A stretch of DNA of 64,000 bases, taken from positions 31,232,043 through 31,296,042 of the forward strand of contig OX104115.1 in the NCBI GenBank assembly GCA_944474755.1, written 5' to 3'. The stretch comes from Limnoperna fortunei. Taxonomy: Eukaryota; Mollusca; Bivalvia; Mytilida; Modiolidae. Of this stretch, positions 22,540-31,608 are shown piece after piece; the stretch's first letter is position 1; each line of letters opens with the position of its first letter. The position numbers and the translations under genes are program-made. The notes beneath the pieces are model-generated. The model saw only the letters and a program-made list of their open reading frames with translations. It made no database searches and was not told the DNA's origin.

Positions 22540-22848
22540 AACAGTGGAATAGATCATGGCGTCGAACTTGACGTGGAAGTGAGAGAGAGGTAAGTCTAAT
22601 CCTTATTTATTAGATTTATAGTGAATGTTCCGCCAGAAATTGTGGAGTTGTTGAATAAATTTATGTCAGATAATGGGTTTCTTAATAAAGAAGTGTTTAT
22701 GTTGGAAACTTTATATGATAAGGGTTGCGAGACGGGCCGTTCATCAGACTCGGACACTGGTTCGGAATTTCTTGCAGTAGCAACCCTTTGTATATTCTGG
22801 TACCCTGACGATGATATCCTCATTAGCCTAAGCGGCTTTCGGATATAA
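22540..22848 (+). CDS. Possible small two-exon gene, unrecognised
   Basis: A strong donor (GAGAG|GTAAGT at 22590) follows an ATGGCGTCGAAC stretch whose own frame stops at once, so it could be a 5' UTR exon. The acceptor TTTATAG ends at 22620. The next exon has an open frame from ATG at 22663 to 22848 (MSDNGFLNKEVFMLETLYDK...), acidic with an SDSDTGSE stretch and a hydrophobic end. I do not recognise it. It may be a chance ORF or the start of a longer gene. Its minus-strand counterpart ORF is taken as a shadow. Confidence 0.2.
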
Positions 22849-23164
22849 CGTCAGGTCAGGAGCATTGGATTTCAACGGTGAGAGCGTTGAAATTTGACGT
22901 TCGGGTATTCTCTAGACTAACAATATAGTATTATAGATAAGTTCAAGTAGACCGAACGTATTATGACGTCATTCTCTTTATGACGTTCAATGTTTACATT
23001 TCTCAACTAAGTTTACATTAGGATTTCAGAATTCAAACGTAAAGTTATAATGTAACTTATATTTAAATTTTATAAAGAAAAGGTATCCAAATGTTTAAAA
23101 AATGATTTTCATGTGCATGTAATATTAAATGGCGTCATATTATTAACCAATGAAAATGCTTATA
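22849..23164. other. Non-coding spacer
   Basis: No supported feature; several TGACGTCA-like words occur but without context. Confidence 0.5.
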
Positions 23165-24168
23165 TCAGAGGTCCTGACCTGGTGTTATATTTGAAGTGAA
23201 GATTGCGTCATTGAACAATATTGCACCAGGAGACCAGGTTACCCTTTGTATAGTGGTTGACATATCACGTCTTTGGACTTCCGAAGGACCAGCAATATAG
23301 CTTTGTAATGACTTGACTTTTCTGTGGCCAGTCACGGACATGATCGAAAGATCGTCAACTCCGGCGCGTTTCAGACCTGTAGCAACCGTAGCGCGAATGC
23401 AGTGGTTGGTGTATCTAGTAGAAAGTCCAGCTTCCTTGGATATTCTAGACATCATTTGGGCAAGTTTATTTTTTCCAACTCTGCGTACCAACAATTTGGT
23501 TTTGGGTACTGGAGAGGCTGCTGAAATAGAGCATCGCACTTGGGACTGAGTTTACTTAAATACAGGTCAAAACTTTCTACAGGACAATGCTCATCTCCAG
23601 GCTTAGCATACATTCGAATCTCCTGTATGTTTCCCCGTGAATCGACCCCGTGATGTGTCTTGTTAGCCTCGTTGTATTTAATTTGGTAGTAGGTGTGACC
23701 CTTGTCATCGGTATATTTGCCATAAGATGTTTTTGTCAATTCGTCGAGCCCATCCTGTCCCCGTCTGCCAAAATTGAACATTATGTCCCAGAAGACATTG
23801 TTTTGAAGTGTAATGGGAGATTTTGTGCTGAAAACCCCACTAGTATACAATTTATGTACATCTCCTTCAGCCACAGGTTTTTTATGAACAGTTATATCTT
23901 TTCCTTCGCGTTTCAAGGTTTTGATCAATCCAATTAGAACGTGATTTGATGTCATGAATGTACGGTCATTCATCAAGTTAACCTCACGATTCAATGGCGG
24001 GTTAGTAATATGTCGCGATATTGCTGCACGGATGCCAACAAGTGCCGATTTAGAATAATCTGTTCCTCGTTTTGTTTGAAGACTTCCATAAAAATAACAG
24101 TCTGTCATTTAAAACAGAGCTGTCCAGTGTTTCAAAATTGTTGTCATAACCATTTTCAGTCAACCATC
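23165..24168 (-). pseudogene. Crypton-like tyrosine recombinase B, without the introns of copy A, two frameshifts
   Basis: Same family as 1-2807. A good acceptor (TATTATATTTTTAG) precedes 24168, so at least one upstream exon is missing or unrecognised. The reading starts GWLTENGYDNNFETLDSSVL, shifts frame in a T-run near 24085, continues with SALVGIRAAISRHI, GVFSTKSP, FGRRGQDGLDELTK (first catalytic Arg) and MYAKPGDEHCPVESF. It shifts again near 23475 within TGGTACGCAGAGTTGG, and ends with YTNHCIRATVATGL (HxxR), VTGHRKVKSLQSYI (GHR and Tyr) and a short tail. The sequence is uninterrupted where copy A has introns of 819 and 626 bp. Both shifts lie in or beside homopolymers, so sequencing error is possible. 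The C-terminal tail is much shorter than in copy A. Confidence 0.85.
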
Positions 24169-24896
24169 CTAAAAATATAATATTCTCAGGTTTTATTTCA
24201 AATTGGAACATAGCATACCACTTATGTGTAAGGCCACTCCAAATCAATTTCTAGTTCGTTGAATGTGATGTAAAAAAATAAGGTGTAAGAGAGTGACAAT
24301 TTTATTTGTTCCTATTTTTCATGAACTTCACATTTTTTTGACAGTAGATTTTTTAATAACAATCGATATAATTATTTACTTTAAATTAAGTAAATTTTTG
24401 TGTGAAACTAAGTTAAGGTATACAAGTAGATCATTGTCTATTCTGGAGTACTAGGGGAAGATAATACAACAAACAGGAAAAAGTTGACAAATGAGTTAAT
24501 GATTTGGCGTTGCCTAAGTATGAAAATTTATTCCTCCCGTAATGCATACATGTATTTTTGAAAAAAATACCAGTAAATACAAATCCCCAAATTGATATAT
24601 CGCCCGTCAAAAATGCCCCTCCCCCAATAGTAAAATCCCCCCTGTAAAAACGCCCCCATTTATCAAAATCGCACAGGTCTGAGACATGGACTCTGGAGAA
24701 ACATTTTTTTTATGTAGATTAATATAATTCTGTTGTCCTTAAGTTATGTAAAACAAAACACTGTTGAAAAAACAAGACTATGAGATTGTAAACAGCATTT
24801 TAAGTGCTAAATGTTTTTTATGTGTTTTAATCTAATGGGGTTTGCCATGCCACTAGATTAAAATTTTCTGTATACCAAATATGTTATAGAGAGTTT
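24169..24896. other. Upstream sequence of recombinase B; no exon recognised
   Basis: AT-rich, with a CCCC-rich stretch at 24605-24655. The missing N-terminal exon of recombinase B should lie here or beyond, but I cannot point to it. Confidence 0.4.
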
Positions 24897-25270
24897 GATT
24901 AATTTGATGTTTGCTTTATGTCTACCTAGCACTATTTCAGCTATGTTCAAGAAGAGAACAAGAAATTATAAACTAACAATTAAGGACAAAAAGGGTGGGA
25001 CATAGGGAACAAAAAATTTTGGATGCCATTGGAAAACATGGAGTATTGAGTGCGGGCATGAATTCAGCCTGCTGTAGCGTCTACAGTGAGCCTACTCTTT
25101 TTTGATATTAACAAAAGGGTCTTTATCGTGTAAGGAGTGTGGCAGTTTCCAAACATGTTACCCACTACAGTCCACAGCCAGGATATGACCTGACAACCCA
25201 TCTCCTTCTAATAAAGGTTCTGGCTGGGCTGCTGAACTCTCCCAGTGAGTCCCAGTATGGGTCTAGTGTT
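24897..25270 (-). mobile_element. REP-1 copy
   Basis: Complement of the family tail (TTGATGTTTGCTTTATGTC) at its left side, then GAGCCTACTC and GGGTCTTTATCGTG, ending CCCAGTATGGGTC. Confidence 0.7.
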
Positions 25271-25493
25271 TTCTAAAGCAGCATTATTATGTATATTTAA
25301 TTGTAGAATTTACTAGTATATGTGTCCTGAATTGTTTTATTTTAAAGTTGTTTAATTGAATTTTGTGTAAATTAATGTGTAGCTAGTAGGTGTAAAATGT
25401 CATTATTATACCGGACTTGTAATTGTATTTACACAGTTAAAAACATTTCTGAGTTTATTACTTCAAATAATATTTATTTCAATTTAACGATTA

Positions 25494-25760
25494 TCAGCTA
25501 CCTCGCAGCAATCTAACTCCCCAGGCTGTCTGTTGATTCGTGGTTTTTTCTGTTCTTGCATGGGCCAATTTTTCAAGGTAATCTCTTGAAGGCATTTCTT
25601 TAAATCTTGGTGTTTTTGTTATATGACTAGCTTCTAAATCAATAGCATGATGCATACATGTACTAGTAGATGAGTCATCAGCTTGGGTACGTTTGGTGGT
25701 GAGGCAAACTTCTGTTTCATGAGCAAGCATGTCTGAAAATGATATTGCATCATCTGATGG
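25494..25760 (-). pseudogene. Exon fragment related to the 28143-28568 ORF
   Basis: Minus-strand reading SDDAISFSDMLAHETEVCLTT...QTAWGVRLLRGS parallels SDDELSYIDMPATEPRPCLTT...QTTCGVTLLRGS at 28143-28400. Both carry AG|GTAG right after LLR, and both run into a stop soon after, which fits an exon end rather than a C-terminus. A TAG lies just upstream of the SDD, and the N-terminal domain of the longer relative is absent. I cannot name the family. Confidence 0.4.
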
Positions 25761-27041
25761 CTAATTAAGACTGTAAATAAGGCTTTAATAATATTTATTC
25801 AGTTCAGTGTAGTTTAAAATTAAACTCTTAGAGAACGACCAATCCATTTTTATGGTGTGGGTAAAGTTGAATGATACATGAACAAATATGTGGATTCAGG
25901 AAGTAAACAATGGCTAGTGCAAGCACATCCTGAAAATCCAGTATTTGAAATCATTCCCCCCTCTTGCCCTTAGATATCAAATGGATGCTCACATAGACCT
26001 AAAATAAAGAAGTTTTTCTTTGTCATTTCTTTCCAACCTAATATTTGTATTGAGCCCATAAACAGATGTTTTAGTTCAAGGTTAAATTTTTTTTTTGCAT
26101 AAGGGCTGTTTTAAAAAAAATGACCCCAAGATGTAAAAAAAATGTCAAATTTTAACATGAGCATATGAAGTTTTTGTTCATAATTTCCAAATGTGCATAC
26201 GTTGAAGTTAATAAATCAAAAAAGATATAAACGAAAAGGTAAGAAATAAAGTTTTTATACTATTTTATTGAACAAATTTTGAAATATAAAACACTCTTAA
26301 TATTTATACATTTTACTTCAGTTTAACAATGTTGTGTTTCATATAACTTGTTGCTGTTTTCTTAAACAATGTAACAAATACTTATGACTTCCTGTGCAAG
26401 ATTTTGAACAATATGCAATTGTACTTTTAAAAAAAAAATTTTTTTCAAGAATTTTTGAGAAGTCTTTTGTTATCTACCTCCTAAATTTTTTATTAAGGCA
26501 AAAGTAGTATGTATTTTTGCATATGGCAGCAAAATTATTAAATTGTAATTATAAGTCATCCATTGAGAAAAAAAAATTCATGATAAAGTTAAATCATTTG
26601 AAAATGGTAGGTTGTAGAAAAAGTACTATGTTTAGTCTGATTTTGTTGCACTCCTGACACTCCAGGTTAAAACAAATAAAAAAAGGAAATACATTCTTTA
26701 AAAAGTACTGAGGTAATTTTGTGATATTGCTGGGAACAAATTTCATATATCTTAACATTTTCAATAGGATATTTGAGAAAGAACACAATTAATATATAAG
26801 CTGTTTATAAAAAATGACCCCAACAGATTATGGTCCTCTAATTTTGTCAAATTATTAGATATATTATTTCTAAATAGTTAAAAATGTATGTCTACTTGTG
26901 ATTTAAAGTACGAAATAAATGAAAATACGTAATATGTGTAATTTAAGATATTTAATTACTTCTTTAATTCTGCAAAAGTTACTTTAAAAATGTCATCAAG
27001 TATGTCAAAAATATACATGTTTTTATTTCTTTTATCTTCAG
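25761..27041. other. Non-coding AT-rich region
   Basis: No supported feature; long A and T runs around 26080-26130 and 26420-26450. Confidence 0.5.
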
Positions 27042-27222
27042 GTACGTTCCAATGCAGATCCAGTTGGTATCCGAACATAAACTCACCAGAACCCAGAGAT
27101 CTGCAACAAGAAGTTGCCAGTCCAAGATTTTTCAGCTGTGGGAGAGCTACAGCAAAGAAGAAATCACGCCTTCAACCCTCCTAAAGTCAGTCGGACTTTT
27201 AATAGCACCGAAGACCATGTAA
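27042..27222 (+). CDS. Candidate terminal exon, unrecognised
   Basis: After the acceptor TTTTATCTTCAG the frame starting at 27043 runs 59 codons to TAA (27220-27222), giving SEHKLTRTQRSATRSCQSK and then LWESYSKEEITPSTLLKSVG. It is basic, mixed in composition and unlike translated repeat. A 3' UTR-like stretch follows with a clear AATAAA at 27589. I found no matching upstream exon, so this is an isolated guess. Confidence 0.3.
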
Positions 27223-27610
27223 AGACTTCCACTGGACAATATTATTTATGTTGAGCTCTTGTGCTTTGTGTTTCTGTTGTACTTTTGTGCTTTGCTTTTT
27301 TATCTTGTGCTTTGCTTTATTATGTTGTGCTTTTGTGCTTTGCTTTTTTATTTTTATATATTTGTGAAAAAAATGGGATTGTGTGAAAGTGTTTTATGTT
27401 TTAAAGAATAACATGTAATATTTTGAATGTTTTCTGAAAGTTAATATGATCTTCAGTGTGAGAACGAATGTCATTCTTGTATGGTGAAAGTAGGTTTGAA
27501 AGCACTAAGTGAAAAAAGTAAGAAAGACAGTATGTATGCATAAGTGGTTCAAATATATGCAAAATAATAGTATAGTGCTGTAGATCTCAATAAAGAACAT
27601 AAACTTGTGT
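27223..27610 (+). other. Possible 3' UTR with CTTTGCTTTTTTAT-like repeats and AATAAA
   Basis: Between 27254 and 27360 the phrase TTGTGCTTTGCTTT recurs in slightly different forms. AATAAA at 27589-27594 could serve the exon before it. Confidence 0.3.
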
Positions 27611-27764
27611 TGTCTTCGTTTGTTATTAATTTAACGTATCATGGTAACTAAGAGCAAATATTTTCATAATGATTTCTACATCAAAAGCATAAATATACAT
27701 CAATATGTTGAAATAATCCCTTAAATAATCTTTTAAACACAAATAAAACATTTTAAATAAAAGT

Positions 27765-27865
27765 TGGGACCAATTGACTTGGGACAAATTGGAAATGGGA
27801 CCAATTGACCAAATTTGGGACCAATTGACTTGGGACGAATTGGAATTGGGACCAATTGCCCTGTA
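27765..27865 (+). repeat. Short GGGACCAATTGAC array
   Basis: GGGACCAATTG occurs four times, alternating with GGGACAAATTGGA or GGGACGAATTGGA, in about 100 bp. Confidence 0.85.
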
Positions 27866-27987
27866 TCCGGAATAAATACTGTATATGTTCTGTGACTTTA
27901 TTATTCTAGAAAGTGTGTAAATCTAGCTGCATTGTAAATGGATTAGAAACCCTGGTAGTATATTTGTCATTACACCTATTTTTAATA

Positions 27988-28019
27988 GGAGAACGGGGTT
28001 CGAATCCCCGCTGGGGTCA
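27988..28019 (+). pseudogene. tRNA 3' half remnant
   Basis: CGGGGTTCGAATCCCCG (27994-28010) is a perfect T-arm with the TTCGAAT loop, followed by an acceptor-like CTGGGGTCA. No matching 5' acceptor strand or anticodon arm lies upstream, so it is not a working tRNA gene. Confidence 0.6.
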
Positions 28020-28142
28020 AAGTTTCAGTTTACAGCATTATTTATAAATGTGTGTTGATTTGTTTATTAGAATTTTGTGGAAATTTGTATATGTGTAGTT
28101 GTGGAATCTGATAATGGTTTCAATTTTAGTGTTTATTCAAAT

Positions 28143-28568
28143 TTAAAATTTATTTCTATAGTTATACAACTGTCCACTACCTCTTAGTAGTGTAACTCCA
28201 CAGGTTGTCTGTAACTGTTCTGGTTCAGGATAAATAAACAATTCTTCATCAGAATCGGTATTTGTGGTAAGGCAAGGTCTTGGTTCTGTAGCAGGCATGT
28301 CTATATATGATAGTTCGTCATCTGATTGTGAATTCTGACTTTCAAATTGAAAAATAGTTTGTTCTGTTAGCTTAGAAAACAAAGAGCTAACATCCGCATC
28401 GCAAATTTCATGCCTGAACACTCGTTTTGTCTGTCCGGTTGACATAGTCTGGATCACGTATTTGATTACCGAATTTTCTTCAGTGTAATGATCAATGATC
28501 TTGTAAAATGAGCCTTTATGATCCACTTTTAAACCAATTTTCAGTGGAGGCGTTTTGATGTAAGCCAT
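28143..28568 (-). CDS. Conserved small protein or 5' exon, unrecognised
   Basis: Open frame of 141 codons from ATG at 28566-28568 (MAYIKTPPLKIGLKVDHKG). The N-terminal 70 residues alternate hydrophobic and charged positions (SFYKIIDHYTEENSVIKYVI, TKRVFRHEICD), as in a small beta-barrel domain. The C-terminal half is acidic (SQSDDELSYID, NTDSDEELFIYPEPEQ). The frame likely ends as an exon at LLR, where AG|GTAGTG offers a donor near 28178; the related fragment at 25494-25760 has the same site. The next family member on this strand is recombinase B, 4 kb downstream, so it may be an accessory exon of a recombinase gene, but no splice product can be shown. Confidence 0.45.
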   Translation of the reverse strand: MAYIKTPPLKIGLKVDHKGSFYKIIDHYTEENSVIKYVIQTMSTGQTKRVFRHEICDADVSSLFSKLTEQTIFQFESQNSQSDDELSYIDMPATEPRPCLTTNTDSDEELFIYPEPEQLQTTCGVTLLRGSGQLYNYRNKF

Positions 28569-29160
28569 TGTTTTTATTTACACGTAGCAGACGAAATTAT
28601 GCTAATGAATATTTATAAGCAATTATGCGTGTAAATATGCGTGTTTATGATTACGTGGGATGCAGTGATACAAGCGGAACAGGTTATAACAAAGAAAAAA
28701 TACACGAAGGTCGTATTTAATCTACATAACTCTTTCCGTTACGGCAGTCGTATTTTTACATTAAGGTTAAAGTTAACAAATAATTCTTATTTAAAAGTGT
28801 ATAGGAAACGGTCTTTAAAGTACTTTTTTTAATTCAACCTTCAGCAACACATAACTACGCATGTGTCAAATAAACTTATTGGAATTTTGAAACTGCTTTG
28901 TTTACATATCGCAATCAAGACGTCATATTAGAATAACTGCTTAAGGATGAACTACAATCGTGACGATAATGATTTAATATTTATTTTTCAAACCAAACCT
29001 GATGATTTCCTTTTTGTCAAAAAACATCAAGAAGGCTGAAAATGGGACAAAATGTGGGTAAGTGTAAAAAAAATTAAGGAATTCGTTTTGCATAAATTAT
29101 AACTAAAAAGCATCACAACACATGACTTTTTTACCATCGTACACTTAAACAGTTACCGCT
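28569..29160. other. Non-coding, possible upstream region of the minus-strand ORF
   Basis: No recognisable repeat; I cannot identify promoter elements with confidence. Confidence 0.4.
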
Positions 29161-29164
29161 ACTC

Positions 29165-29255
29165 CGGCTTCCTCCCCCAATAAAAACAGGTCGCCGTGAT
29201 ATAGCTGAAAAATTGCTGAAAGTGGCGTTAAACAGCATCAAACAAACAAAACAAC
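29165..29255 (+). mobile_element. tRNA-SINE 3' part
   Basis: CTCCGGCTTCCTCCCCCAAT, then ATATAGCTGAAAAATTGCTG and GGCGTTAAAC with an AAACAAACA tail. Confidence 0.75.
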
Positions 29256-29659
29256 CATCCTATACTTAAACAGTTACTTGTAATTTAATTTAAAGAATAC
29301 ACGTACTGACATGTGTATGCGAGTTGTTGCAATCATTTAGCATCCTTGTTCGGCTTCAAATTTTTTTTTTTAAACATTGTGATTTTGTTAACCATTGCTA
29401 AAAAGTAATTTTCATCACCTCCAACCATTTGGCTGAAATGAGAAAAGTTATTGTTTAAAATCAAAAAGGGGTCATTATGTGATACTCTACCTACTCATTT
29501 ATTGACTTGAAAACAGGCTATTTCCTGTACACAGGTACATGTGTTTCGTTGTCAACACAGCAGGTGCAGTATTATTACAGTGCTTTGTTTTGGATATAAC
29601 AAAAAATAACTGCTGTCCGATATTGTTTCTCAAACCACGAAAGGATTGCCTTTTTTCTT

Positions 29660-29775
29660 GCTGAAGGCCAAGGGTTTTCACTGGGTACTCCGGCTTCCTT
29701 CCCAAATAAACACTGTACGCCATGATATAGCGGAAAAACTGTTGAATGGATGTTGGCTTGACGTCTCGCAACCAT
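29660..29775 (+). mobile_element. tRNA-SINE 3' part, decayed
   Basis: GGGTACTCCGGCTTCCTTCC and ATGATATAGCGGAAAAACTG. Its tail is lost, and a REP-1 copy follows directly. Confidence 0.65.
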
Positions 29776-29776
29776 A

Positions 29777-30145
29777 ATTTTAGCTATATTCAGGACGAAA
29801 ACAAGTTAACAAACAGTAAATCAACGTAAAAAATGGGTGGAATTGCACATAGAGATTAAACCTTTGTCTGGCACTGCAAACGTTTGGAGGATTGGGTGAG
29901 GGGGGTGAATTTTGCCTTATATAGCGGCTACAGTGAGCCTACTCTTTCTAAAAAGCAACAAAAAGGATCTTTATTATGCAAGGAGCGTGTCACTCTCCAA
30001 ACACGGTACCAACTGTGGTCCGCGATTAGGTTTTCCGTATTAAGAGCAGACAATACCTCCTCCCCACCCCTATCCGCCACCTCGGGACGCGCTGGGCTGA
30101 TCTGTGAGTCGAGCATTGGGAACCCTCTGGGTATGATCCCAGGAA
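29777..30145 (-). mobile_element. REP-1 copy
   Basis: AGCTATATTCAGGACGAAAA, GCGGCTACAGTGAGCCTACT and GCGCTGGGCTGATCTGTGAG in family order. The tail itself is missing. Confidence 0.7.
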
Positions 30146-30404
30146 AACTTGAAAGGGGCGTTATCACCAATCAAACCACGAAAATTTAAGTCCACAAAAA
30201 AATAAACACCATAAAACTAATAGTGATAATTATTATAAACAACAACATACTGGCAAACACATCAGCAAGTTGGACAAGATCCTAATACAAAGTTCTCATT
30301 AACAAGGAACTCAACATAATTGAAAAAATCAAGTGACCCTTACATAACTTGGTAGCATTATGACTGTTTTTCATGTGTCGTTACTAAATGTTATTAGAAT
30401 CGTG

Positions 30405-30790
30405 TACTCTAATATTGGTACAGAAGTGGACTCGCAGAGCTGCTCAGCTCGTCCGCAAGAGTGGCTGTGCGTGTCCTCGGGAAGGGATGTCACGTTATAA
30501 TGACTGCTAAACATAGTGGGAAATGTGTCTTGAGAGTGCCAGGCTCCATGTACGTTAAAGACCACTTATGTACATGTAGTTTTCTACAAAGTAGGCGAAA
30601 TGTAGCCATCCAAAAAGTCTAAATTTGCCTTTTCTAACGCTTTATACTTTTCCACTAAAAGTCAAACCTTTCTACATTTTGTTAGTCTTATCTTCTGCAT
30701 TGATATATTGCTTGTTAACTAGTTAAATAAAATAGATCAAGTAATTGTCCTGTATATAGTTGAATATTGTTTGATAAACGCAAAGCACCC
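30405..30790 (+). mobile_element. REP-1 copy, diverged
   Basis: GCAGAGCTGCTCAGC, then TGAGAGTGCCAGGCTCCATG, ending with the tail-like CCTGTATATAGTTGAATATT. Confidence 0.65.
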
Positions 30791-30902
30791 AATCTACTGA
30801 TTGACAAAAAATGTCAATAAAGTTGGCATGAATTGTCTTTACAGTAAGTAAGAAATATTGTGATTTACGTCGTCACTGAACAACAACGCCACTGTAAAAA
30901 TG

Positions 30903-31133
30903 TTTGTTTGTTTGAATGATGTTTAACGCCACTTTCAGCTATTTCGTGACGTCCAGTTTTTATCGCGGGAGGAAGCCGGAGAGAACCCCCGACCTTCGTA
31001 GGAAAACTTTGAATCCTTCTAAATTAAGATTGGAGTCGAGTACACCCTGCCCGCAGTGAGACTCGAACCCGCAATGTCAGTGTTGACAGACCACGTGATC
31101 ATCGGACCTTAACCACTCGGCCACCGAGGCCCC
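30903..31133 (-). mobile_element. tRNA-derived SINE, full length with target duplication
   Basis: On the minus strand it starts GGGGCCTCGGTGGCCGAGTG, with A box TGGCCGAGTGG (31113-31123) and B box GGTTCGAGTCT (31059-31069) of a Ser/Leu-type tRNA. It ends in the family tail and AAACAAACA. TGTAAAAATG (30893-30902) and TGTTAAAATG (31134-31143) flank it as a target duplication with one change. Confidence 0.9.
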
Positions 31134-31143
31134 TGTTAAAATG

Positions 31144-31608
31144 AAATTTATTCTTGTGTTGTTTGTAGGTTTAAAAAAAATAAACTCCTGAAAAATACTA
31201 ATCATTCCTGGCTTTTACGTTTGTCATTTTCTGATAACTATCACGACAACCATATGCATGGGTACAAAGAGAGAAATCTTACTAGTGCTAGCATACTCAG
31301 AATATTAAAATTAAAATCTAGCATTTTTTCAGATCAAAGTTGTAAACAGTTAAAATGATGAACTAGTCAAAATGCAAGTGTCGAGCAAGATTTTATTTGA
31401 CGCCAAACCTTTTTTGTTAACTTTAAAACGTGTTTGTCTAGGTCAGTTAATTATCCTTCCACAGGGAAATTATATTAATAGATTTAATAGTTGTTATATT
31501 TATCGTTGTATTATCAAGTTATCAGCTTTAATCTGTAGCGTTTTAAATCGGTGTAAAACTCTTGTCTGATCATTCTGCTCAGTGCTAGCTTAACTGTTGC
31601 ATTTTAAA
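31144..31608 (+). other. Upstream region of the five-exon secreted-protein gene
   Basis: AT-rich with no recognised repeat. The promoter and 5' UTR should lie here if the first exon is correct, but no motif stands out. Confidence 0.35.

Noticed and set aside
22596..22823. Minus-strand 75-codon ORF
   Set aside because: It mirrors the plus-strand candidate exon and has no splice or composition support.
29884..30189. 101-codon plus-strand ORF
   Set aside because: It lies wholly in a REP-1 copy; other copies are not open in this frame.
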